From assembly GCA_965153355.1 (NCBI GenBank), contig OZ231127.1:14260001-14324000 (forward strand): DNA of 64,000 bases, written 5' to 3'. A program made the translations under genes and the position numbers. Positions 1 to 12,430 of this stretch are shown here, in pieces. How positions within the stretch are numbered: the stretch's first letter is position 1; every line of letters starts with the position of its first letter. The notes beneath the pieces are model-generated. The model was not told the origin of the DNA and did not search any database. It saw only the letters and a list, made by a program, of their open reading frames with translations. This stretch comes from Flaccisagitta enflata (Eukaryota > Chaetognatha > Sagittoidea > Aphragmophora).

Positions 1-309
1 TGCACACGGGTGTACGCGTATTGTCGTTGACAAATGAATACGAATGATGGCGCAAAATTTTTACAGCGAAGAAAATCACAGGGATTTCAACACATTTTTT
101 GACATTTTACGACATTGATTCATCGCGATTATACAAATACGAACACATTCATTTGTTAAGCGATGTCGTTGTTGTAGACATTCGGCATGAATATCGACGA
201 TGAATGATATCGCCGTTATTTTGGTAAGGTTTTCGATGGATGGCGATTGGTGCATGAACGAAGGAAGGAAATACGACGTTGGAAACCATGACGGAGTAGC
301 CGTTAAAGT

Positions 310-530
310 GGCCGTGAGACATTGCGTTAAAATCGCCGTTTTGGGTTTCCGAAGGGCGCAATCGTAAGTCACCACCAAAGTCGTCGTTTTGATTTTCCAA
401 AGTCGCCGTCGTGCATCGCAAAAGTCGCCATCGTGAGTCGCCGAAGTCGCCAAGGTCGCCGTAGTGAGTTGTCCAAGTCGCCGTCGTGAGTCGCCAAATC
501 GTCAAGAGAATTCGAAGAATCGCCGCCGAC
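310..530. repeat. GTCGCC minisatellite
   Basis: Degenerate tandem units of about 20-22 bp built on AAGTCGCC(G/A)TCGTGAGTCGCC. They open reading frames on both strands without coding character. Confidence 0.6.
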
Positions 531-611
531 GGATTTTTAAAAGCGAAGAAGAAAACGAAAGAAGTTCCGGAAGAAGAAGGCGAGATCCCATGAGGATGAA
601 ACCCAGCGTCC

Positions 612-647
<36 letters not shown>

Positions 648-1340
648 TAAAGAGAGAATCTTCATTAGCAAATAGAAAAATCATTAGTGAAGGTGAAGCG
701 ATTAAGGCTATGAAGGAGAATTAGTGAGAGACTGGCGAGAAGAGAGGAAGATGTGGGGGAGGGGGGGGGGGAAAGGGGATGAGAGGGAGACGAGTAAAGA
801 GCACTTTGAGGAAGTTTGGACATTGAAGGTTGCAGGGGCTAGGAGAGCTATGACTTCACTCAGCACAGTACGGTAAATTGTAGGGGGGAACCATTTTTTA
901 GAATTGTAGAAGTGGGAGAAGGGGAGGTGGTTATTCTCAGGGGCATTTGAGGGGGTGTACCAATCAGATTAGATGGTGCAAGATGGGAACGATGAAAATA
1001 TAATGCTTAGGTTATAGGAGTGCCACCTAAGGGCAGTCAGTAGAAAGGGAAGTAGGTGGGATGGGATGACGGAGTGAAGGGAGAGGAGGAGGAGCAGATA
1101 TATCCTTTGCATGAAAAAAAAAGTAGACTCGTTAGCAGAGGGAATTTTGGCCTTGAATTAGCTGGAAGAGAGAAAAAGAAAAAAAAAAGGAAAGAAAGCT
1201 TAAAAAACAAGAGAGGAATTAAAATAACACGCAGTTGCTTCTCTTTCTCACTTTACTCTTTCCTTATCATTCTTATTTTACTCAATTTACTTTCTCTCTC
1301 TTTCTCCCTCTCGTTCTCTCTCTCTCTCGTTTTCTCTCTC

Positions 1341-1345
1341 TCTCG

Positions 1346-1436
<91 letters not shown>
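1341..1436. repeat. (TC)n microsatellite
   Basis: About 90 bp of nearly pure TC dinucleotides at 1349-1436, preceded by CTCTCTCGTTTT variants from about 1310. Lies in COE intron 1. Confidence 0.9.
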
Positions 1437-1439
<3 letters not shown>

Positions 1440-3786
1440 TTCACTTTCACACAATTCTTGCTTGTTTTTCTAAAGATAATGGAAAGAAAATATGAGAAAT
1501 GCTTGTTTTTCCTCATTTTCTCTCTTTCCTCCAAATAAAAACTGTCTTCGTCATCGTAAATTGAAACGAAGGGAAAAGTGGAGAGAGAGAGAAAGATTTT
1601 TTTGTGATTGAAACTTCATTTGGGGAATGAGAGAATCCACACCATTTATAGCAGTATGTACACGCGTGTGTATGATAATGCATACGAGGTTATTAGATTG
1701 AATTGGTAGCCGATCAAGTATCAGGAAAGACAACAACAACATCATCATTCATCAACAAATACAACAACTTTTTTTTTCATTTAGTACGCCGATTCTTACT
1801 GACTTTTTTCCTCATCATAGGAAAGAGTTGGTCTCCCTCCCTCTCCCTATTCACCTACCACCCCATCTCTTCCTTAACCCCTCCCATCCCCTTTCAATGT
1901 CCCTCTCGCTCACCCCCTCTCCCCATCCTCTTCTTTTTCTTCATCATCTTCCTCTACTCATCTTCATTTACATCACAGATATGATCACAAAGTGAGAAGA
2001 TGAAAAAAAAGGAGAGAGGAGAAAAAAACTGAGAATTTTTTGATAAGAATTGAAATGGATGAGAATAAAAAAAAATAGCAAAAGAAAAAAAAAGAGAAGA
2101 AAGATAAGAAAAGAAAGACAAGAAAAGAAAGCTAAGAAAAGAAAGCGATCGTTGGTGCTTTTTAAAGCGAATTATAAAATGGCCTTTTTCTCCAAAGAAT
2201 CGGTTTGAGATGTGTCCCTCTTCTCCATTCTAGTCCCTCTCCTCCTTTCCACAATCCCTCTGGTCATGTTTTCCCAAACTTCCTCCAGGCGCAAGGCGCA
2301 CTTTTCAAATCTCAAATTTCGCCCAAAGTGGAACTTTTTCGTGTCTCGAGTTACGCCCAAAAATGGGAAAGAGAAAATTTAATACGGCAAAAAAATGATT
2401 CACGTCAACGGGATTTAGACATGGGTTTTATGAAAATTTAGACATGATTTTTTTATTATGAGTATCATAAAATCATTTTTGAATGATCAAGACAAGACAA
2501 GACAAGACAGTCGTGATTCGCGCAAAATGAATCCCCCTCCTTTTTAAACCATTTTCCGCGCCTAATGGCAGTCAGGCTAAAACTACGCAGTTAACTCCGT
2601 GGGGATGATTTCATCGCTTTCCTTGAAATGAGCTCAAACTCCTAATTTTTTGCAACTTTCCCCATAAACCCAGAGTCACTTACGCGCGGTTTTGCTCCGC
2701 GCTTCTAAATCTCTATCTCAAACTATACTTGTCCTTTTGATCCCTTCTAGTAGAGAAACAAATTTAAGCAAGTTTTTTTTTTTTTTTTTTTTTTTGCATT
2801 GAACATTGCAGTAGTTTTTAGCGAGAATTCAACCACTTTTTCCCCCCAAAAGAGGGGACTTTTTTTCTAACCAGTTTGTTCCCCCTTGTATTTGACGGTT
2901 CCCCACTCACTCCCTGACTTTTTGCCCCTCGTGGTTTCTTTTTCACTTTGTAAATTCTTTTCACTCGTGAATATATATCAGTTTCTTCGGTTCGTGTCCA
3001 ACGTGATATTTGCCCTTCTCATTTTCTATCTCCATTCTAAGATGTTGGAAAGCCAAAAAGCAGAAAAAGAAAAAGAAAAAGAAAAAGAAAAAGAAAAAGA
3101 AGATGAAACTAAATAAATCCGCCTTGAGATTATCAATCGCCATTTTTGTTTTCATTTTTCAATGCTATCGAAATTCAACTGATAATCTTTTTATAAGATA
3201 TTCATTAAAAAAAATATTCATTATCTTTCTCTGAATAAGAGAAAAAAGAAGGGCCAAGGACCACAGGGATTACATCGAGTAAGATACTCGGACGCTCGGT
3301 GATTTTTTATCTCTAAACGTAGAAAAAAAATCAAAATCAAGATAAAATTATAATTCGTGCTTCGATGAATAAGAAAAGCACATCAAATTCTGATACTTTT
3401 TTCCCCTTAACTTCCTGGTTCTCCTCATACTTTTTTTCCTCTCTCCCAACGAAGAGACGGGGCCAGACGTGACGCAAAACACATCGCAAAATGACATCAC
3501 AGTTTAGATTAAAATGTATTCACGTCAAAACAAACTTACGGCCATTTCGTTTCATTGGGAAGCTTTTTTTTACGGACGAATGACGCATTTATTGAAAGAA
3601 ATGAGGCCAGTTTTCCCATCGACCATTGTAGGTATCATTTACATTTATCATTGTGAATCATTTTTTCAGTGGTTAAAAGAAACTTGTCTCAGTGCAGGAC
3701 CTCAGGACTTATTCCCCGTAAGGATCTATCTATTTTTAAAAGCAAAGTATATCAGAACAAAACAAAAACAAAAACAAAAAACGCAC

Positions 3787-3944
3787 CTCGGAATGTTTTG
3801 TTCGACCATGGTCGAGTTCATCCAGGATCTGACGGATCCTAATTGAGAGGCGAGTGGTTCTTCTTTGAGACTCGGGCCTCGGGGTTGATGGTGGGGGTGG
3901 TGGGCGTGGGGGTGGGTCAGGGCAGAGTCCTGCAACCCGAACAT
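3787..3944 (-). CDS. EBF/COE: COE/EBF transcription factor, first coding exon
   Basis: Seen: an open exon of 158 nt (52 codons plus 2 nt) that begins ATG and ends at a GT donor (GTGCGT, bases 3786-3781). It starts MFGLQDSA, continues with a His/Pro-rich stretch, then SLKEEPLASQLGSVRSWM and a short tail. Known: COE (Collier/Olf-1/EBF) proteins begin MFGIQ.. and carry a KEEPL..(N/G).VR.WM motif just before the DNA-binding domain, so both the start and the family fit. These are animal-specific HLH-IPT factors of neuronal, muscle and blood-cell differentiation. Odd: the His/Pro insert between MFG.Q and KEEPL (residues about 9-25) is longer than I recall in vertebrates. The next exon (start of the DNA-binding domain) is not found in bases 1-3786, so intron 1 exceeds 3.7 kb. 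Inferred: start codon as given; exon 1 only, protein incomplete here. Confidence 0.82.
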
Positions 3945-4073
3945 GGTCGAAAACGAGGAGGGGGCCAAGTTGAGAATTTTGCCGGTTGGGGTGAGTTTAG
4001 GCGTGAAGGTCAAGAAAACCCGAAAGGGATTTCCTGACTCACACCAAGAGTTAAAAAGAATTAATATAAAATG

Positions 4074-4101
4074 AGAACAAAGATTCGTTGATCTTTGTTC
4101 T
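4074..4101. promoter_or_regulatory. Palindromic pair of SOX-like motifs upstream of COE
   Basis: Seen: AGAACAAAGAT, six bases, then ATCTTTGTTCT, a perfect 11-bp inverted repeat lying 130-157 bp upstream of the COE ATG. Known: AACAAAG matches the SOX HMG-box consensus (WWCAAWG), and SOXB factors act in neural progenitors together with COE. Inferred: possible paired regulatory site. A perfect arm could also arise by chance or mark a hairpin in the 5' UTR. Confidence 0.35.
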
Positions 4102-4560
4102 AACGAGAGACGAACGAGAGAGACGGAAACGTAGACGTCGATCAGAAGTTCGTTTCTATGAAGCGAAGGCGAGAGGACGATGAAGGAGAGATTGTTGAGA
4201 GAGATGAAATAATTTCGATTTTGAGCGATGGAACGCCGGCGGATGCGAAGAGAGTGACGCGTTTTCAAGAAGAAATGACACTTGTTGATCTATAATCTTT
4301 TCTTTAAATGAATGAAGCGGAGAATCACTTTCTACGTTTTCAGGACTACATTTTCTTTAACATGCGCCGAGAAAAAAACGAGAGAATTACACTATATTTT
4401 TTGCGTGTTTGAAATCGCACTTACGTGAGCGAGTCGTTTTTCATTTGCGTTTTATTGTTTTCTATGAGATGTCATCATTAAAACGCGTCTCTTATAATCT
4501 CACTTTCGTCTTTTATTTTTTCTCGTTATTTATTGTGCCAAGTGAGAGAGACTGAAATGA
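4102..4560. other. COE upstream region, no gene seen
   Basis: Purine-rich on the plus strand near 4105-4200, then mixed sequence. It probably holds the 5' UTR and promoter of the COE gene on the minus strand. I see no clear TATA box, and the transcription start cannot be placed from sequence. Confidence 0.3.
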
Positions 4561-4690
4561 TTAGAAAGAGAGAGAGAGAGAGAGAGAAAAGGGATAGAAA
4601 AAAAAGGAAATGATATAAAATGGAAACGAGTTGAAGCGGAACGCCTCAAGCCAGTATCTTCCGTTTATACTCGACGTCCTTGTCGTTTGC

Positions 4691-4796
<106 letters not shown>

Positions 4797-6175
4797 CGCT
4801 ATACCATAATGGTTGTTGTCACACGTTTCACGATGTCTTGGTTGTTGTGGTGTTGAATTTATATCATATCATGATTTTTTTGTTCTTTAATAACAGCTGT
4901 TCGGACGAGTGTAGACTTTTTCTATTTCTGAGTAAAATATGCTGTCCAGTTACTTTTTCAGTTGCGTTTTGTTTTTTTATGTTTTTTTTCGAAATGGAGC
5001 ACCAGTACAGCAGAGGATGAGTGAATCTCGTCGTGAGAGAGCGGAGTAATCGGAAGGTGTTTTGATCGCAGAAGTATGGCTAAGTTGTTTGGTTATTCTT
5101 TTCCTGTATCATGTCATGTCATTTGGCGTTGATAACATTTAGGTCTAAAGAGATTGAATTCGCATTTCTTTCTGTTATCTGAGAGGGAAAAAAATACATG
5201 AAGCATGTTTTAATTGAAAATGGCAATAAAAAGACAAACGAGGCAATGACAGATAATGAGAGACCATGACAGTTCTGATGATTAATTCCATATCAAAAGA
5301 ATACGCCACATTATGAAAAGCCCAATTTTTATGAGAAGGCTGAACAACAGCACAGCGACGCGTGAGAGTTAATTGTCAGGGTTAGCGGGTAAGATGATGA
5401 TCTGATTGATCTTGTCCTCCTAGGACCCTTTGATAGAGTTGTTACGATTCTGCGAGGTCAATGAACGATATGGGGATCTAAGACGTATTGGAAAATGTCC
5501 GCCGCAACCTTAAATGTTTTATGGTGAATGTATAGAAATAAATTGATCTGAACACTTGGTATGGGAATCTGCAATTACAAATGCTCATACATAAATGAGA
5601 ATTGGTTGCATGAGATTGAACATCTAAAGCAAAAATATTCAGTCTTTTTTAATTTTTTGTGTTTTAATTGATACGTCACAAGCACTGACTTAAGAATTGA
5701 AAGGCGTGTGTTATGGAAAAAGAGGCCGAAAGGGATGTAAATGGGAAACAACGCGGATCTTCACCAAAAGGAGATGACACGAGTATAAATGACCTCGAGG
5801 CAGAACAAGACCGGGAAGAGGTGAAAATTGAGTCACGGGAATGATGACGAAGACAAGTCAAACTCGACTCTCGCGAAGGTGACAGACATAATGAAGATGG
5901 ATTGTATCGAGGTGATGTATGATGAGGAGACATAACGACGAATAACGACGATGTAGAAGGTGTTGTAGCACTTAGATATTGATCCATATTGTACGCCGAG
6001 TAATTTGGAGGGTCGCAACGATGAAGCTGTTTGAAGATGGCGGTCGACAAAGCACAAGTAAAATTTTGGACAAAATTACCAGTGTTTTTCGTTTTTTTTC
6101 CCTTTGTATTGTTTTTTTTTTTTTTTTTTAAATTTCAGTTGGATAAATCTTTTTCCTCTTGTCATATGAGAAGAA
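4797..6175. other. No gene recognised
   Basis: Ordinary AT-rich sequence apart from the small doubtful ORF at 5713. No transposon ends or long repeats noticed. Confidence 0.4.
5713..5844 (+). CDS. Small ORF, 43 aa, doubtful
   Basis: ATG-started frame with strongly charged, coding-like composition (MEKEAERDVNGKQRG at the start, many E/K/D). There is no recognisable domain and no convincing splice site at either end, and the opposite strand is also open for over 100 codons. Could be a chance ORF in purine-rich DNA. Confidence 0.12.
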   Translation: MEKEAERDVNGKQRGSSPKGDDTSINDLEAEQDREEVKIESRE

Positions 6176-6181
6176 AGGAAA

Positions 6182-6238
<57 letters not shown>

Positions 6239-6240
6239 GG
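6176..6240. repeat. (AAAG)n microsatellite
   Basis: About 60 bp of GAAA tetranucleotides, followed by A/G-rich sequence to about 6470. Confidence 0.9.
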
Positions 6241-6576
6241 AGGGAAAAGCAGGGAAAGAAAGTAAAAAACTGAAGGAAAGAAAAAATTGAGAGAGGAACA
6301 GAGGAGAAAAAAAAAAGAGAAGTAAAAATGAGGAAAGAAGAAAACAGACACAAGAAAAAAAAAATCAAAAGAAAACAGAAAAATTGAAAAATGGGCAAAA
6401 AGGATGAAAACGAGTGTTGGAAGAAAAGAGGACCCGAAAGAAAGACGAGATGGGACGAAATGGGTCCCCACAATCTCTGGGTTTTTTTCTTCAATCAATT
6501 CATTTCGATTTGGGAGTCACCAGACGCAAGAAGAAGACCGCGATGAGAGAGACAGAGTGAAATAAAGTCAACAAGG

Positions 6577-6579
<3 letters not shown>

Positions 6580-6658
<79 letters not shown>
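6580..6658. repeat. (GA)n microsatellite
   Basis: About 78 bp of pure GA. Further interrupted GA/GAGAAA repeats continue to about 7015, so 6580-7015 is essentially purine repeat without a gene. Confidence 0.92.
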
Positions 6659-6663
<5 letters not shown>

Positions 6664-6960
6664 AGGGACTTTGGACAAATGCGCTGCCGCCGCTCACTTG
6701 AGAGCAAATGTGAGATTGTAAAGGGTCTCAGAGAGATATATCGAAGAGCGCGCGCGCCTGTGAGAGTGAGAGAGCGAGAACGAGAGAGAGAGAAAGAAAA
6801 AGAGAGAGACAGAGATAGAGAAAGACGTCGTGAGACGAGGTCCGAGTCTCAAAACGCACGAGAGAGCGTTTGGGGCTCTCTGGGATCTCCACGAGAGAGA
6901 ATAACAGAGAAAGAGAGAGAGAGAACGAGAGCTAAGAGATATATAAACGCAACGAAGATG

Positions 6961-6995
<35 letters not shown>

Positions 6996-7590
6996 GAAAG
7001 AGGCTCCCGTGGCGGGAGAGGGAGAATCATGACGATGATGGACGTGATGACGATGAAGACGACGATGAAGACGAGATTCACTACGAAACGACGACGACGA
7101 TGACGAAACGACGACGACGACGTCGATGGTCCATCTCACGTGAGAGCTATATGGAATCGAATTGTGTTTCTCTCTCTCTCTCTCTTACTCTTATGTTTCT
7201 CTCTTATGTTTCTCTCTCCGGATCGAAACGTTTGGCCTCATTTAGTGCCTTCTTTCTCAGGTTGTTGTTGTTTGGATTGACTATCTTTAGTTCTTTTTCT
7301 GTTCCGGACTTGTAGCTTTTGTATCACGGTTAATTAAAGTCTGTAATAACGAATTCACTTTTATAGGATTTAAGACAAGTGGAACAATATCCCTCAGACC
7401 CTCACTATACCCAAACTGAAGTAAACGGAAGAGGGTCTGACTAGTTATTACGCGCACCACTCCTAGTTTTCCATACAACATAATCTGAAAAACCCTCTTT
7501 CTCGATCTAATCGAAAACAAAAAAAATAGCTAACCTCATGTAGTTAAGGGCAAATGATTGTTACCTGTGTCACAAATAGGGTATGAAAAA

Positions 7591-7811
7591 AACAAGGCCA
7601 ACACCTATAAGTCACGTGCGAGATTTACAGATTGATTTAGAATTACTTAAAATGACTTAGAATGACTCAGTATACTCTTAAATGACTTTAGATGACTTAC
7701 AGAAATAAAATTGAAAAAAAAAGTGAAAGTGTGACGGACCAACAGACCGACGGACGGACGGACGGACGGACGGACAAAGTGGGTGTAGAGTCGCGTGCAC
7801 GCGACTAAAAA
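7591..7811 (+). mobile_element. Family A element (copy 1)
   Basis: Starts AACAAGGCCAACACCTATAA. It carries a short 10-bp VNTR (ACTTARAATG units) and then a (GGAC)n core, and ends in the palindrome GTCGCGTGCACGCGAC plus TAAAAA. The 5' word GTCACGTGC (one mismatch) corresponds to the hairpin word GTCGCGTGC. No coding capacity. Confidence 0.8.
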
Positions 7812-8194
7812 TAGGCGTGCAAAAGAAGTCACTCAGCCTAGCCAAAGCTATGATCATGATGGATGTATGATTCATATCTGATACCTGAAGCTGACCGATA
7901 AGCAGTCTCTGGAGGGTGGGCAGGGGCAGTGATGCGGAAGGTGGGAAGCTGTTGTGAGTCTAAGCAGTGGTATTTATGCTCAATATCACAATTATAGTCG
8001 GGTTTGCGTCATCCAACAAACAGTTCGTGTTAACAACATTCCTACATACTTACCGACGGACAGACTGATACACCCTCATATATTATCGCTCTGCAAGCGA
8101 CTTAAAACAGAAACTTGTTTTTAGCAGCCTAAACGTATTGCCACGTTTTTGAACACCGTCTCTCTGTCTCTCTGTCCGTTTGTCTGTCTGTCTG

Positions 8195-8197
<3 letters not shown>

Positions 8198-8245
<48 letters not shown>

Positions 8246-8420
8246 GACAGACAGAAGCAGAGGGACAGACAGAGACAGACAGAAGCAGAGGGACAGACAG
8301 AAAGACAGAGCCAGACAGACAGAAACAGGGAAACAGACAGACTAAGGAAGCCGGACTGACAGAAAGGCAAAAATGACAGAAGTGGAGTCGGTGACAATAC
8401 TATATTCAAACAGACAGATT
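8198..8420. repeat. (GA)n plus (GACA)n microsatellite
   Basis: A (GA) tract of about 34 bp runs into degenerate GACAGACAGA repeats. Confidence 0.85.
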
Positions 8421-8539
8421 GACTCTCTGACAGACATTCAGAGTAGCGTAGAGGACTAGAGGCAAGGGAAAGAAAAAAACTAGGGTCTTGGGATAAAAAC
8501 ATTGGCGTTCCAGGCTTCCAATTCTCCCTTCTTCACTCT

Positions 8540-8579
<40 letters not shown>

Positions 8580-8770
8580 GGGAGGGAGGGGAAGAGAGAA
8601 AACGAGCAGTAGAATTACGCAGACGTCGATGATGACGACGAGGACGACGACGGCGATGACGATGATGACGATGTCGACGATGAGGAAGACGTCGTTTATA
8701 CTACTCATCTCGAAAATAAACCTCTTCCTCCTCCTGTAAAGACATGGGATAACCCCTTCTCCCTCTTATA

Positions 8771-8887
<117 letters not shown>

Positions 8888-9078
8888 GCCGTTGGTCTCC
8901 ATCAAATCAAGGAATGAGAATGCGAAAAGGTTTCTCTATCACCACCGCATTCACTTTTCCTCCTCCTCCTCCTCTTCACTCACTCACCTCCAGTTCCTCT
9001 TCCTCCTCTTCTTCCTCTACATTCTCTTCCTCTTCTTCTTCTATTTCCCCACTTCCTCCACTTTTCCTTCACTCTAAC

Positions 9079-9670
9079 TATGGCAAAAAAAAAAAGCGAA
9101 CAACTTGTTTGTCAATGTTTCACATCCAAGTAATGAGAAAAACATAGCAAAATCCATGACCATTTTAAAGATCTGCGAAAGATCTTTCAAGTGAGACCTT
9201 GCTGGATGTTCTAGCTCTGTCCGTTTAGAAATGGCATAAGAATGAAGACAGGTGGTCAAGAATTTGGAAATTCATTACACCATTTTCATGGGTTATCTTT
9301 ATCCTAACATAAAAATTGAACGCATTGAGTTATTAATTCGTTCTTGGCGCCATTTTAAAGAAAATTTGAAGCTCTTTAATTTGCTCATGGATAACGAGTA
9401 GCTACGATAATCCTGAGCTGCATAATGGACAAAAACAGAAAGACTAAAATTCGTCATTGAAAAAGAATTGAAATAAGCACTTTTTTCAATCAGCGATTTT
9501 TTTCTTCAAACCATTGCCATTTCTAAACGAATAAAGCTACAATGACCAGCAACGTCGCGTTTGGAAGATTTTTTGCAGAGCTTTAAAACGGTCATGGATT
9601 TTCTATGGTTCAGGCCCATAGTTAAGCAGAAACTAGCAAAATAAAGTGTTCGCTTTTTTTCTTTGCCATA
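9079..9670. mobile_element. TIR element T1 (TGGCAAAA ends)
   Basis: The left end TGGCAAAAAAAAAAAGCGAA is mirrored at the right end by TTCGCTTTTTTTCTTTGCCA, flanked on both sides by TA (9079-9080 and 9669-9670). Subterminal inverted copies also pair: the module around CTGTCCGTTTAGAAATGGC on the left answers GCCATTTCTAAACGAATAAA on the right. No transposase. Probably a Tc1/mariner-type MITE. Confidence 0.75.
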
Positions 9671-9959
9671 GTTATTTATTCCTTTCCTTTCCTCTATCTG
9701 TTTCTCTGTTTCACAGTGTGAGTTTTTTTTTCCCAGTTCAGCAACATTCTTGTTTCTTTTTTTGGGAAGATGATAGGATGAAAGAGAGATTGCCTGTTTG
9801 CTTGTTTCTTTTTAGTAGCCATATAACCACTATTTTTTTGTACTTGGGCATGCTCTGTACTCCGGTATTCGTATTTTGTTTCTGTTTTCCTTTTTTGGTG
9901 ATTCAGACATTAGCAATTTTGTACCCTATGAGCATTGAGCAAGTTAGTATCTGCTAAGA

Positions 9960-10137
<178 letters not shown>

Positions 10138-10403
10138 CCCGTCTAAAGATCCCTTCCATCAGTTCTGCACGATCGTGCTGGAATGTGTGGTGCAAGTTCA
10201 GATCAAAACTGAAAAAAAGAAAGAAAGATAGAGATCAAAATATTTTGATTCGAATTTTTGATGACTGGGAAATTTGCCCCATATTTCGAGCTCCTTGCTC
10301 GGCGTTCCATCCTGCCTAATCCATATCGGCCTCTATCAACTGACATCGTTAATCGTAGACGTTTCATAAATGTTTCAAATGTGCTTTTTTATGTTTTCTA
10401 TAC

Positions 10404-10992
10404 TATCTAGGCGGAAAAAATCTTTCGACTTGTAACAAAAACGTATTCATCTATGTAAAAATGAATATAAATCAGTTACAAATCCATCAATAATTAGTGA
10501 GAGTTCCCTTTGACTGAACAAGGGCCGTCCTTAGGTTGGGAAGCGATTTGTAGAGCTTCTTGAGGTACTCTGGAGTGGAGGCCTTCTGGATCTTTTTCGC
10601 AATTTATTTTTATCTCTTCTTTTGCTACATTTAGACTTGTAGCTTCCACAAGACTCATCAAATCATGGAAAAATCGGTGACATAAATAAAGCCCTTCGAA
10701 TTTGCAAGCTGGCAACGCAAACCGCATCTATCTAGCTCAACGCATTTAGAAGTAATTGAAGAAAGAGTGAAGTGATTCCCTCAGAAGATGGAGTGAAATG
10801 GCAAAAGCGAAACTGAAGTATTTCAATCAAAGTTGAATAACTTTTGGACGGAAAGAGCTAGAGAGACGCGGTTTGCGTCAATCTCTTGCAAATTTAAAGG
10901 ACTTTAATTATGTCACCGATTTTTTGATGATTGGTTGATTCTAACCTGAGATATTCATGTAAATGCGCCGAAAGATTTTTTCCGCCTAGATA
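10404..10992. mobile_element. TIR foldback element T2
   Basis: Perfect 24-bp terminal inverted repeats beginning TATCTAGGCGGAAAAAATCT, with TA at each border. Internally, about 85 bp around ATCGGTGACATAA (near 10673-10740) is repeated inverted near 10850-10935, so most of the element can fold back on itself. The open frame inside (78 aa, minus) shows no domain. Confidence 0.78.
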
Positions 10993-11932
10993 ATATATAC
11001 GTTTTTTATCAACGGATGACTTGGTCTATATCACAACACAAAATTGCTTCGTCTACTTTCGACAATGGCTGCGTAAGAGCGCCTTTCTTCAATTACCACA
11101 TGATGAAGAAAACTGGGATGGATTCCAAGTTCAGGAGGGCTTAGGAACGGGAAGACACCGTTTTGTAGGAATGATTTCTATGTTCTTAAAATCCAAAAAT
11201 ATAAACACTTTCCAGAAACATGAGTAGGCGAGGAACGCAGAGCTACGTGACTAACGCTAAAGGATGCTATTGCAGCTTTCTTCTTTGGTCAACTGGTCAG
11301 ACTGGTCGGACCCTTTAGGGCTCACGTTACAAGATAACAGGCTCCGAAGTCTAAATGGCTCCGAACTGGCTCGGGCGACTGTATCAAATCACCTAATTCC
11401 ACAACGTCAGGGTTTCGGTTGAATTTGAGTTTTGAAGATTTGCGATTTCTATTGTGACGCAGTCTTCCTTTTAAAACTCCATTTTAGTCGAAACGTTGGC
11501 TGTTTAAATGTGCACATCTCTTTGAAAATAGGAGTAAAGCATAGTCATCCCGCCAGCCAAAAGATGAAAATAACCATCAATAAAAAAAAAAAAAGATTTA
11601 AGCTACTTAAAACAACAAGGCAATATGCAAATTGACGAAACTTCTTGTCAACTAGATCACCGTGGGAGGAAAAGCAGGGAAACTGCACTGACGGACCGAT
11701 TTTGAATAAAAGATGTGATGATGTTGGTTGTGCGAGAACCGAGAATCTTGCGCGAGGTAGATGCGATCCTGCTATTTCAGAGGCTACGATTTTGGCAGCG
11801 CTATAAATATAATTTCCAGCCCCGATGTAGTTGTAATCCATTGCGAGTTTCACGAGTTATTTTGTATTTTTTTCAATTATCCACCTTTGAATTTGATCGC
11901 TGGGGAAACACAAGGCTCAAACAGAAGTCTTA
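10993..11932. other. No gene recognised
   Basis: Non-repetitive sequence between T2 and family A copy 2. Short open frames (up to about 100 codons) on both strands lack domains. Confidence 0.4.
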
Positions 11933-12180
11933 TTAGTCGCGTGCACGCGACTCTATGACCCGCTCTGTCCGTTGGTCTGTCGGTTGGTCACACATTGCTT
12001 TCGTTAGCTTTTTTTCGTCGTTTTACGCTATTTCAAGTCATTTTAAGTCATTTTAAGTCATTTGAAGTTATTTCAAGACAATTTGCATTTAGTCTTTTGG
12101 TCTTTTGGTCTTTTGGTCTTTTTGTGTTTTAGTCTTTTGGTCTTAACAACCGCACGCGACCGTTAGGTGTTGGCCTTGTT
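11933..12180 (-). mobile_element. Family A element (copy 2)
   Basis: Read on the minus strand it starts ACAAGGCCAACACCTAACGG with 5' word GTCGCGTGC. The 3' end has the hairpin GTCGCGTGCACGCGAC followed by TAATAA. The core holds degenerate AAGTCATTTT units and a short GGAC-type stretch. Confidence 0.8.
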
Positions 12181-12333
12181 TTGTTTTTTCAATTCTAAAA
12201 CAAAAAAGTTGGCGAGAAACTGAAGGACGAAAAAAGATGAATGCGGCATGAAAAAAGGGTGACGAAGAAGAAAGAGATGGAACCAAAACAGAGATGTTGA
12301 GGACAGGGCGCTATCATGCAAACCCGACACAAT

Positions 12334-12338
<5 letters not shown>

Positions 12339-12424
<86 letters not shown>
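12339..12424. repeat. (GA)n microsatellite
   Basis: About 86 bp of GA directly abutting the 5' end of family A copy 3. Confidence 0.95.
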
Positions 12425-12429
<5 letters not shown>

Positions 12430-12430
12430 A

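Larger units (their letters stand above)
1..3786 (-). other. COE intron 1 (part), no further exon seen
   Basis: Region downstream of the COE donor on the minus strand. The first bases after the donor are GTGCGT followed by a run of GTTTTT units. It also contains a GTCGCC-type minisatellite (310-530), a TC tract (1341-1436), a pyrimidine-rich block (1800-1975) and poly-T/poly-A runs (2769-2795). I searched for the conserved COE DNA-binding-domain start on the minus strand and did not see it. Confidence 0.5.

Noticed and set aside
5676-6050. 125-aa minus ORF
   Set aside because: Overlaps coding-like sequence on the other strand, has no domain, and shows typical antisense-of-purine-rich composition.
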